Of a DNA stretch of 61,836 nucleotides, positions 52,557 through 60,838 are shown piece after piece. A model generated the notes under the pieces. That model searched no databases, was not told the origin of the DNA, and saw nothing but the letters and a program-made list of their open reading frames with translations. Numbering within the stretch: position 1 is the first letter of the stretch; each line of letters opens with the position of its first letter. The DNA is from Palleniella intestinalis (GTDB lineage Bacteria > Bacteroidota > Bacteroidia > Bacteroidales > Bacteroidaceae): NCBI RefSeq assembly GCF_013166595.1, contig NZ_JABKKG010000005.1:1-61836 (forward strand). Direction: 5' to 3'. Made by a program: the position numbers and the translations under genes.

Positions 52557-54842
52557 TTACTCTGCCAATGGATCGAATGTGCCGTTTGCGCCACCATTGA
52601 GGTTATCCTCCCAACCGATGGTCTGCTGAACATAGTCGAAATCAGTCTTGTTGTTGTTCTGAGCAGAAGAACCCAAGCCGAGGAAGTAGTAGTGAGGACG
52701 GAACTTCATTGAGTACTCATTGTGTGTTGCCTGATCCCAGCCGTCACCCTTACGCAGTCTGCGTACAAGGTAATTGTTGTAGAACTCAGCAAGCTTTGTG
52801 AGCTGATTCTCAAAGTCAGTACCACTCTTGCGCAGGTCAAGAACGTAGTCAGCACGCTCGATGTTCTGTGCAATGAGATGCTTCAACAGTGGATCAGGGT
52901 TGTTAGGGTCTTTCAGAGGAGTCTCGTCCGGATTCTTCAGCCAGTTCACACCACCAAGACCATTGTTGATGTCGTTCTTCACACGGAAGAAGAGGTTCTC
53001 ACGACGCTGACCGTTGAGAGGAGTGAAGCCAAGCCATGTGCAGGTGTTGCCACCATATGTTGCTCCAACTTTCCAATGTTCAGGAGCGCCCTGAACCTGA
53101 GAGAAGTTTGCGCCACCGTCCCAAAGGAGCCAACGGCGGACATCGTCGAAGCGCTTGCCCTCGTAAGCGAGTTCTATCTGACGCTCATAGAGTATTGCAG
53201 CCATACACTTAGCCTTGTCACTCTCAAGGTCTGCAGGCAGACCATAATTGTCTGTTGAGGTATAGCCGACACGACCGCGGATAAGTTTGAGCTGTTCAAC
53301 AGCCTCTGTCAAGTTGTTGGTCATACAAGCTGCCTCGGCAAGGTTGAGAAGAACTTCTGCATAACGGATTTCCATCCATGTGTTGGCAGACTGTTCGAAA
53401 CCTGTCTCCTGAGAGTACTTGTAGCGTGCACCTTCCTTGCTCACATCCTTGTCGTCAGAACGCTTACGGACATAGATGCCCTTTGCGCCTGAGCCAAGGT
53501 TGTCAGAACCGTAGGCACTGCCGTTCTCGCCATAATCATCATCACGAGCTTCTTCCTTCTCGTACCATACGTAGTTCCAAAGAACATAGGAGTCACCCTT
53601 GTAAGGGTTGTTGAGAGCGGAAGTGTTAGGGTCGCCATCAAACGCCCAACGCACGCCAGGGAACGCGAAGGTACGGTAGAAGCGTGGATCACGGTTAAGG
53701 AACGGAGCATTCGGGTCATAAGTTTCCGCACTTGCATCCAACTTGGTGTATGCTGTGCAAGAAGCCGGACGCTTGCCGTCCTTCATAGGGAAGAGGTCAA
53801 CCATTGTCGCAGAAGCGTTGAGACCGGAACCGAGTGCATTGCCCGGACGGATAAGGTCTTCCCAAGAATTGTTGAAGTGGTAGTCAGGAGTACTGCCCTT
53901 CAGGATGTCATTGTACAATGTAACGAGGATGCCTTCCTTGTTTGCCTTTCCCGTACGTGAGAACATTGATGCCCAGTTTGATGCATTCACGCCAGGATCA
54001 CCCTGATACTGAAGTTCATTGCCGCAAGACTTGATAACAGGGATAGAAGCCTTGATACAGTCATAAGCATCCTTCCAGCGCTTCTCGTCACCACTGCGGT
54101 TGAAGAGTGGACTTGCGTACATCAGGAGGACACGTCCCTTAAGAGCAAGGGCTGCACCTGAGGTAACACGACCGTAATCGTCAGACTTTGCCCATCCACC
54201 GTTTGTAGTGTATGGTGCAAGATACTCGTTAGCTTTGTCAAGCTCACTGCAGATGAAGTCAATACAATCCTTTGTTGATGAGCGCTGAGTGAACGATGCT
54301 GCTTCAGGAACCTGCTTTGTGGTTACGATAGGCACACCACCGTACCATTTCACCAACATATAGTAGCACCATGCTCTCCAGAAATGAGCCTGGCCAAGAA
54401 GCTCGCGCTTCTGGCTTTCAGGCAAGGTGCTGTTCTCTATACCTCCGATACAGTCATTGACGTTACGGATACGTCCGTAAGCCATGGTACGGATGTTGTT
54501 GGTATTCTTGAAACCGAAGTCAGGAACCTCGTTAGGAGTATGTGAAGTGTACTCAATCTGGTCGTTCACAAAGCCGCCCAATCCGGTAAACTCCTCTGTA
54601 CACTTTGTCAGATCGTCAGCACGTCCTGTGCTTGGGAACTGCCAGTTGGCATCAGAGTTAACGTCAGGCTGACAATATTTATAGATGTCATTGAGACGTC
54701 CTTGTGCTCCGGAATAATAGTTATAGCAATCCTCTGTTGTCTGGTCGTAGGATTTCATTTCTTTCAGGAAATCATCACTACAAGAAGAGAATGCAAGGCC
54801 GGCAAGGAGTGCCGCACCCATATATTTTATATTTGCTTTCAT
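52557..54842 (-). CDS. susD: SusD/RagB-type surface glycan-binding lipoprotein
   Basis: The 761-residue lipoprotein has Cys21 in LAFSSCSDDF; the acidic residues after it fit the Bacteroidetes surface-export signal. Family motifs include AHFWRAWCYYMLVKWYGGVP, EIRYAEVLLNLAEAA and ERQIELAYEGKRFDDVRRW. It should cap the SusC pore and bind pectin oligomers at the cell surface. It is longer than many SusD proteins (usually 500-650), with extra loops around 400-480 and 600-700. It follows SusC by 13 bp. Confidence 0.94.
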   Translation of the reverse strand: MKANIKYMGAALLAGLAFSSCSDDFLKEMKSYDQTTEDCYNYYSGAQGRLNDIYKYCQPDVNSDANWQFPSTGRADDLTKCTEEFTGLGGFVNDQIEYTSHTPNEVPDFGFKNTNNIRTMAYGRIRNVNDCIGGIENSTLPESQKRELLGQAHFWRAWCYYMLVKWYGGVPIVTTKQVPEAASFTQRSSTKDCIDFICSELDKANEYLAPYTTNGGWAKSDDYGRVTSGAALALKGRVLLMYASPLFNRSGDEKRWKDAYDCIKASIPVIKSCGNELQYQGDPGVNASNWASMFSRTGKANKEGILVTLYNDILKGSTPDYHFNNSWEDLIRPGNALGSGLNASATMVDLFPMKDGKRPASCTAYTKLDASAETYDPNAPFLNRDPRFYRTFAFPGVRWAFDGDPNTSALNNPYKGDSYVLWNYVWYEKEEARDDDYGENGSAYGSDNLGSGAKGIYVRKRSDDKDVSKEGARYKYSQETGFEQSANTWMEIRYAEVLLNLAEAACMTNNLTEAVEQLKLIRGRVGYTSTDNYGLPADLESDKAKCMAAILYERQIELAYEGKRFDDVRRWLLWDGGANFSQVQGAPEHWKVGATYGGNTCTWLGFTPLNGQRRENLFFRVKNDINNGLGGVNWLKNPDETPLKDPNNPDPLLKHLIAQNIERADYVLDLRKSGTDFENQLTKLAEFYNNYLVRRLRKGDGWDQATHNEYSMKFRPHYYFLGLGSSAQNNNKTDFDYVQQTIGWEDNLNGGANGTFDPLAE

Positions 54843-54855
54843 TGGTAGTCGTTAT

Positions 54856-57800
54856 TTAGAATGATACATTGACACCGATAGTCCACTTGCGGAGAGTTGG
54901 GTATGAGTTCCAACCGCCCATCATTGGGTCTATGAAGTTGTCTGGATATGGGTTATAGAAGCTCAGGAGGTTCTGACCTGTCACATTGAGGCGGACGCTG
55001 CTGATACCGATAGGCTTAAGCCACTCAGAAGGGAGCTTGTAGGCCAAAGTCAGACGGTTGAGTGCAACGCGTGTGCCACTGATACGCCAGAAAGAAGAAC
55101 GCTTGCTGTTGATGCTGTGTGCAAGGTTAGGGAACTTTGCATCACGGTTCTCTGCAACAACGAGGTTGCCGCTTGCGTCGTAAACATCCTGATAAGAATA
55201 CATATCATCCGGATTCCAGAATGAAGGCATGTTGGAATGCTGGTAGATTGAGTTGAATGACAGCATTGAAGAATCAATGAAGCTGTATCCACCCCAAGAT
55301 GCTGAAAGCTGAGCAGTCAGAGAGAATGCCTTGTACTCACAGCCGAGGTTTGTTGTGAATCCATAAGGGTTAGAACGGTTGTTCAGGCGAACGAGGTCGA
55401 ATGTCTCATCGACACTGCCGTCAGGACCTGTATAGTTGCCGTTGGCATCCTTACCACCACGCACGTCCTTATAGATGAGCATACCCGGATAGACCTCATT
55501 CTTTGGCTTGCCGAAATAGCGGCACTGGTCAACAGGTGTACCGGAATCCTCACTCAGCTTTGCGAAGTACTCCTCGATGTCCTGGAAGCTGCGGAACATG
55601 CCGATGCACTGCAGACCCCAAGCGCCCATGTCGGAACGATGACCCTCATAAACAGACATGTACTGTGTGTCACCTGTAACCCACTCCTGAAGCACAATCT
55701 TGTCATCAGAATAACCTGTGTTCACACCGATACGATACTTGAAATCCTTACCGATTTTGTCTTTCCAGGTAGCAGAAAGCTCGACACCCCAACGGTTGCT
55801 CTTACCCCAGTTGACATCAGCAGACTGAGTACCTACGGTTACAGGAACACTCTGTGTGAACGACATCAGTTTTTCTCTATCCCACTGATAGTAATATTCC
55901 AAACCGATAGAGAGACGGTTGTTAAGGAAGTTAGCGTCAACACCGAAGTTGAACTTGTAAGACTTATCCCAGTGAACATCAGGGTTCACTGCTGAGTTGT
56001 TCTTGTTCAGACCAATATGTGAACCGGCATTGATAGAGTTGCCCTCACCGAAGATTGCACCCTTATCCTTGTCAGTACCATAAGTCTGGAGCCACTGCCA
56101 AAAAGTTGTGTTGTCACGACCTGTAAGACCGAAAGAGACACGTGCCTTCAAATAGTCAATCCATGTTACATTCTTCTGGAACCAATCTTCCTGGGAGATT
56201 ACCCAACCGGCACTTGCTGAAGGGAAATATCCCCAATAGTTGTCCGGATGGAACTTTGTAGAAGAGTCGGAACGGAAGAGGAACTCGAAGAGATACTTGT
56301 CAGCATAAGCATAGTTCACGCGTCCGATGTAAGACAAAGAACCAGCCTCACTACGGTAAGAGTTTGTGGTAGGGATACTTCCCTCGCCTACTGAGTTGAA
56401 CTCACCAGTACCGAACTCATAAGGCTTTGTAACCATACCGTCAACATACTCAGACTCTGCCTCTGACTTCTCGATTGAGAAGAGTGCACCTACATGGTGC
56501 TTGCCGAAATCACGTGCATAGTTGATGCTGAAGCCCAACTGGTAGTTGTCTGTACGGTTCATGGAACGACGGAGATAACCGCCTTCCTGACCGTTGCTGA
56601 TTGGAGTGCCATTATTGGCGAGAAGGAAGTTGTTTTCTGCCATAAGGATGTCCCATTCTGCCTCCTGTCCTGCGATTGGAGTGTAGAGGTGTTCACCTGA
56701 ACCAGAGCGGATGACCATCTTGTAGAGATCATAAGAAGAGCCACGCTCGTTGCCTTTGCTTTGGTTGATGCTCTTAGAGTAGCTCAAACGTGCTGTCAAA
56801 CCCTTCAAAGGCTTGTAGATTTCAGCGAAGTCAACATTAAGGTTTGCACCTATGCTGATATTGTTGCTATTGCTGTTGCTGTAGTCAGGACCATTCTGGA
56901 GAACATCGTAGTTATAGTGCTCATTCTGGTTCTTCACACTGTTAGAAAGACCATAAGCAGCAATCGGTCTGCCATTAACATCCTCAGGAATATAGCGTGG
57001 ACGGAAGAGAAGAGCCTGGTAGTCACGCTCTGCACCTGAACCACCGACCTTCACCAAAGGCTTGTTCTTCTTGCCATAGTCACCGGAAACAGAGAGACCT
57101 GCCTTCAGCCACTTTGTGACCTTAGCGTCAACACCTGCACGGAAATTCCAGCGGTCATAGTCAAGTTTGCCGAGGTTACCGTCCTGCTTGAAATAAGAAA
57201 CAGATGCATAGTAGTTAGCGCGCTCTGTAGCACCGCTCATGTTGAGGGCGTGCTTCTGTGTGAACGCAGCCTTCCAGTACTTGTCAAGGAGATCATAGTC
57301 AAGAGACTTCATTGCCTCAAGCTCGTCTGCCTGGAAAATGTCACGCATATTGTCAATGGTCTTAAGCGGATTAGCTGTCACGGCAGCATTCACAAGGCGA
57401 CCATAATTGTATGAATCAAGCATCTTAGGCATAGCGACAGCGTCTGTCACACCAAAAGTTCCGCTATAAGAGATTGAAGGTGCACCAATCTTGCCTTTCT
57501 TTGTAGTCACGAGGATAACACCGTTAGCGGCACGCGCACCGTACACGGCAGCAGCAGCGTCCTTAAGGACAGAGATAGACTCAATCACTGAAGGGTCAAG
57601 GTTGTTGAAGGCTGTAGCACCAAGGTTTTCAGATGATGTACCAACCTTCACATCGTTTGGATAAACGTATCCGTCGATAACGTAGAGAGGCTCGCCACCA
57701 TTGCCACGAATGGAGATAGAGGCATTCTCACCAGGACGGCTGTCACCACCACTTACAGAGACACCGTTAACAAGACCGGAAAGTGTGGAAGCAAGGTTAC

Positions 57801-58200
57801 CTGATGAAAGGTCTGTTATTTCCTCCACAGGGATTGTTGCCACGGCACCTGTCAAGTGTGCACGCTTGCGAGAGCCATAACCCACGACAACGACCTCATT
57901 GAGGTTTGTGTCAGATGGCTTCAACTTCACTGTCACACCGGCCTTTACTTCAACAGTCTCATAACCAATGTATGAGATCTTCACCTTTGTATTGGCAGGA
58001 GCATTAAGGACATACTTGCCCTCAAGGTCAGTAATTGTTCCTGTGCCTTTCTGATTTGCTATAACCACAGAGGCACCAATGACAGGTTCTCCGTTTTCAT
58101 CAAGAACCGTACCTGTCACTTGATTCTGTGCCAACGCCGGTACAGAGACAAACAGCGCTATCATAAGCCACAGAATGCTGACTAATTTATTAGGTTTCAT
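54856..58200 (-). CDS. susC: SusC/RagA-type TonB-dependent transporter
   Basis: The 1114-residue outer-membrane transporter has a signal peptide (1-24) and a carboxypeptidase-like N-terminal extension (26-95, GTVLDENGEPVIGASVVI). It then has a TonB-box-like LNEVVVVGYG, the plug domain (about 105-230, VSISRGNGG-like wording ASISIRGNGGEPLYVIDG) and a long barrel ending WTIGVNVSF. It should import pectin oligosaccharides with energy from TonB. Its start is 52 bp after the upstream DUF5123-like gene. Confidence 0.95.
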   Translation of the reverse strand: MKPNKLVSILWLMIALFVSVPALAQNQVTGTVLDENGEPVIGASVVIANQKGTGTITDLEGKYVLNAPANTKVKISYIGYETVEVKAGVTVKLKPSDTNLNEVVVVGYGSRKRAHLTGAVATIPVEEITDLSSGNLASTLSGLVNGVSVSGGDSRPGENASISIRGNGGEPLYVIDGYVYPNDVKVGTSSENLGATAFNNLDPSVIESISVLKDAAAAVYGARAANGVILVTTKKGKIGAPSISYSGTFGVTDAVAMPKMLDSYNYGRLVNAAVTANPLKTIDNMRDIFQADELEAMKSLDYDLLDKYWKAAFTQKHALNMSGATERANYYASVSYFKQDGNLGKLDYDRWNFRAGVDAKVTKWLKAGLSVSGDYGKKNKPLVKVGGSGAERDYQALLFRPRYIPEDVNGRPIAAYGLSNSVKNQNEHYNYDVLQNGPDYSNSNSNNISIGANLNVDFAEIYKPLKGLTARLSYSKSINQSKGNERGSSYDLYKMVIRSGSGEHLYTPIAGQEAEWDILMAENNFLLANNGTPISNGQEGGYLRRSMNRTDNYQLGFSINYARDFGKHHVGALFSIEKSEAESEYVDGMVTKPYEFGTGEFNSVGEGSIPTTNSYRSEAGSLSYIGRVNYAYADKYLFEFLFRSDSSTKFHPDNYWGYFPSASAGWVISQEDWFQKNVTWIDYLKARVSFGLTGRDNTTFWQWLQTYGTDKDKGAIFGEGNSINAGSHIGLNKNNSAVNPDVHWDKSYKFNFGVDANFLNNRLSIGLEYYYQWDREKLMSFTQSVPVTVGTQSADVNWGKSNRWGVELSATWKDKIGKDFKYRIGVNTGYSDDKIVLQEWVTGDTQYMSVYEGHRSDMGAWGLQCIGMFRSFQDIEEYFAKLSEDSGTPVDQCRYFGKPKNEVYPGMLIYKDVRGGKDANGNYTGPDGSVDETFDLVRLNNRSNPYGFTTNLGCEYKAFSLTAQLSASWGGYSFIDSSMLSFNSIYQHSNMPSFWNPDDMYSYQDVYDASGNLVVAENRDAKFPNLAHSINSKRSSFWRISGTRVALNRLTLAYKLPSEWLKPIGISSVRLNVTGQNLLSFYNPYPDNFIDPMMGGWNSYPTLRKWTIGVNVSF

Positions 58201-58252
58201 AAATTATGTTTTTTTGCTTTTATATTTAATTGTTGTATTCGGACTCCACTCA

Positions 58253-59695
58253 TTATTCGGCTGGCAACCAACGTGGGTCACCGGTTCTCTTGCTGATTTG
58301 TCCGGCACCGCCTACTGTGAAAATACCATTCGCTGGATCTTTGAATGCAGGGTCATCAACAATTGCAGTTCCACTGTTGTCACAACCATCTCCTGTATTA
58401 TTTGCACTAACCTCTACACCATTGTAGAAATAGGTATTGTTAAAATATTCACAAGTAGGGTTCTTTGATTGCTGTTCAACAAGACCTGGAATAAACTTGT
58501 TTGTACCACAGTCCACAATAATAGAGTTTGTTACATAATATTCATTGAAATTCTGTCCTTTCTGACTCTGATTACTAAATTTCTTATTCTTGGAAACATT
58601 ATACAGTGTACAGTTCTTTATAGACATTATCTGCTTCTCTTTACCTTCAGGAGAAATATCTTTCGGACGACCACCATACTGTGAGAAGAAATAATCATTT
58701 TTTGTACCACTTTCCCATATAGTAGAATTAGATATTACATAGTTTGTAGCATAACCGGCGCTATTGAAATTAATGATAGCATCACCATTTGTTGTCTTGT
58801 TCAACTTTACAACACAGTCATCAACAAGGAAATTACGTACAACATAATATTTTTTATTACTTGTTATAAGGCTTGTTGCAAGGTCTGTTATTCTACATGA
58901 GCGAAGTGATATAGGGTCTTCTATGAAATAAGCACCTTTTGTACCAACAAGGTCTTTTATTGCATCATCAGGTTCCGTAGACAACTGAATAAGAGACTTG
59001 TTTGCATTAGTGCAGTTGATATCCAAATATTTCAACCCCATACCTCTTGCCGTAATAAATCCAGCGTCTCCCTCTATAGTTATCTTTGCAAAATCAACTT
59101 TGCTTGTAGTACGAAGGGTGACAAGATGATTAGAGAAATTTACAGGTGCATTCAATGTGTACTCTCCATTTGGCTCAAGGTCATAGTAAAGCATTTCACC
59201 AACCTTGTCGGCTGGAATAGGATTGTTCGCAAACCACTCTGCGATGTCTGTGCCTGCAGGTATTGTCGCAAATGACTCTGCAAAAGAATTGAATGCCTTT
59301 ACCGATGCCGTCTCAGCATCTTTATTGTTATACTTTGCGTTGCCCAATGTAAGAATACTCAATCTATAATTCTTATCTTCCTCACGCTTTACTGAGAAGG
59401 AACAGCCATCTATGATACTGTCGTTAACAAGAACTACTGGATTTTCAGACATTGTTACATCCTCAACTCTGACCTTGTATCCAGCAGCACCGTGTATAAC
59501 TGGCCATGATACAATTGTCATTGCTCCGTCCGGAGAGGATACAATGTTTACCTCATCCATATTTGGCGAGAGCATTTGAGTGTTCGTGACGGAAGATGCG
59601 AACGTTTCCTCATCAAACCCGTCCTGAGCACACGATACGAAGAGAAGACTTGCTGATAGGACCGATAGTCCTAAGAGTTTCATTTTCTTTTTCAT
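58253..59695 (-). CDS. DUF4957/DUF5123-like lipoprotein (pectin-locus beta-helix)
   Basis: The 480-residue lipoprotein has Cys22 in LFVSCAQDGFDEE, consistent with surface export. A fibronectin-III-like domain (about 40-130) and a right-handed beta-helix of the DUF4957/DUF5123 type (170-470, NYVISNSTIWESG, FNEYYVTNSIIVDCGTNKF) follow; the end is GDPRWLPAE. Homologues accompany SusCD pairs in homogalacturonan loci and are thought to bind pectin rather than cleave it. Here the gene precedes SusC instead of following SusD. Confidence 0.82.
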   Translation of the reverse strand: MKKKMKLLGLSVLSASLLFVSCAQDGFDEETFASSVTNTQMLSPNMDEVNIVSSPDGAMTIVSWPVIHGAAGYKVRVEDVTMSENPVVLVNDSIIDGCSFSVKREEDKNYRLSILTLGNAKYNNKDAETASVKAFNSFAESFATIPAGTDIAEWFANNPIPADKVGEMLYYDLEPNGEYTLNAPVNFSNHLVTLRTTSKVDFAKITIEGDAGFITARGMGLKYLDINCTNANKSLIQLSTEPDDAIKDLVGTKGAYFIEDPISLRSCRITDLATSLITSNKKYYVVRNFLVDDCVVKLNKTTNGDAIINFNSAGYATNYVISNSTIWESGTKNDYFFSQYGGRPKDISPEGKEKQIMSIKNCTLYNVSKNKKFSNQSQKGQNFNEYYVTNSIIVDCGTNKFIPGLVEQQSKNPTCEYFNNTYFYNGVEVSANNTGDGCDNSGTAIVDDPAFKDPANGIFTVGGAGQISKRTGDPRWLPAE

Positions 59696-59776
59696 AGGTT
59701 TTTGTTTGTTAGATTATGAATTTATTGTTATTGATTAATCTGTTATTCGGGAATACTCTCCCGGTCTCCCGTCACG

Positions 59777-60655
59777 CTACTTGCGCGTATTGGCGATCAC
59801 CTCCTTTATATACGCCACATTGTCGCCGTAGTTGCCGCGGACATTGCGGACATCCTTGGCATTGCGGGAGCGTTCAACTGTGAGCCAGCCACGGTAGCCG
59901 ATCTTGTTCAGTACTGTCACTATTTCAGGAAGATTCACTTCCGGGTCATGGCGCAGTGTCACGCTGTCGGTGTTTGAGACATGAATCTGTGCGATGCGCT
60001 CCTTTCCAAGCTGCTTCAGTTCCTTGGCAATGTCCCAGCCGTTGTCGCAGGCATCCTGCACATTGTAGTAGATCTTCACGCCCTTGCTGTCCACCTTCTT
60101 GAGCATCCTGACGCCGAACTTGGCAGGCATTGCCGTGCGCACGCCGATTACAAGCCCTCGCCTGGCAGCCATCTCGCCAACCTCATGGAGACGCTTGCAG
60201 AGAGTCTCGTAAGCCTCGCCCTTTCCAGTTTGCCATTCCCTCCCTGAGCCTCCGAGCGGCAGGAATGCCGTCTTCGCGCCGAAAAGCTCCATTGTGTTCA
60301 GGCAGTCCTCTATGAGAGCCTTGTAGTTATCCCTTTTGAGGAAGCTCTGCGCGAAGAACCCGGACATCGCAAAGGATGATACCCTGATACCCAGGGAATC
60401 CGCAGTTCCTTTGAACTTCGCGACATCGGAAGGGTCGGTACGGAACCTGTTCTCGAACAGCACCCGTTTCCCGAGCGGTCCCATATCCATCTCAAGGCCG
60501 TCGGCATGAATGTCCTTTGACAGTGTTATTGCCCCCAGCTTCTGGCGTTTGAGCATCATCCAGTCACAGCAGCTCACCCCCTCGATCTGTGCGGATGATG
60601 GAAGGAAATGTAGCGACATGAGGCACAGCGCCAATATACGTGTTTTAAGTTTCAT
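59777..60655 (-). CDS. Secreted sugar-phosphate-isomerase/epimerase-like TIM-barrel protein
   Basis: The 292-residue protein has a signal peptide (LALCLMSLHFLPSSAQ) and then an AP-endonuclease-2-type TIM barrel (GLEMDMGPLG, MELFGAKTAFLPLGG, IYYNVQDACDNGW, AQIHVSNTDS, GYRGWLTVERS). Members are isomerases, epimerases or dehydratases of sugars or keto sugars that use a metal. Export to the periplasm is unusual for such metabolic enzymes, so it may act on free sugar acids or oligomer ends there. It lies between PL1 and the DUF5123-like gene. Confidence 0.8.
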   Translation of the reverse strand: MKLKTRILALCLMSLHFLPSSAQIEGVSCCDWMMLKRQKLGAITLSKDIHADGLEMDMGPLGKRVLFENRFRTDPSDVAKFKGTADSLGIRVSSFAMSGFFAQSFLKRDNYKALIEDCLNTMELFGAKTAFLPLGGSGREWQTGKGEAYETLCKRLHEVGEMAARRGLVIGVRTAMPAKFGVRMLKKVDSKGVKIYYNVQDACDNGWDIAKELKQLGKERIAQIHVSNTDSVTLRHDPEVNLPEIVTVLNKIGYRGWLTVERSRNAKDVRNVRGNYGDNVAYIKEVIANTRK

Positions 60656-60697
60656 CAGTCTGTATGATTTGTCTAAGTTTTTTTTGAAAGGTCTTCA

Positions 60698-60760
60698 CGC
60701 AGATTGCGCAGACGAGCGCAGGTTTATTGGCAAGCGAACATCTGCCAGCGGCAATCTGCG
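60698..60760. repeat. Palindromic intergenic repeat related to 18199-18269
   Basis: CGCAGATTGC (60698-60707) and GCAATCTGCG (60751-60760) are perfect arms, and the words CGCAGATT and AATCAGCG are shared with the palindrome at 18199. It fills the 183-bp gap between the partial PL1 gene and the isomerase-like gene. Confidence 0.5.
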
Positions 60761-60838
60761 GAATCAGCGCGAGCACATGTGCCACCCCGCAGGAGTAAAG
60801 ACTCTGTATTATCGCAGAGCTTCCCCCGCCTTCACCCC

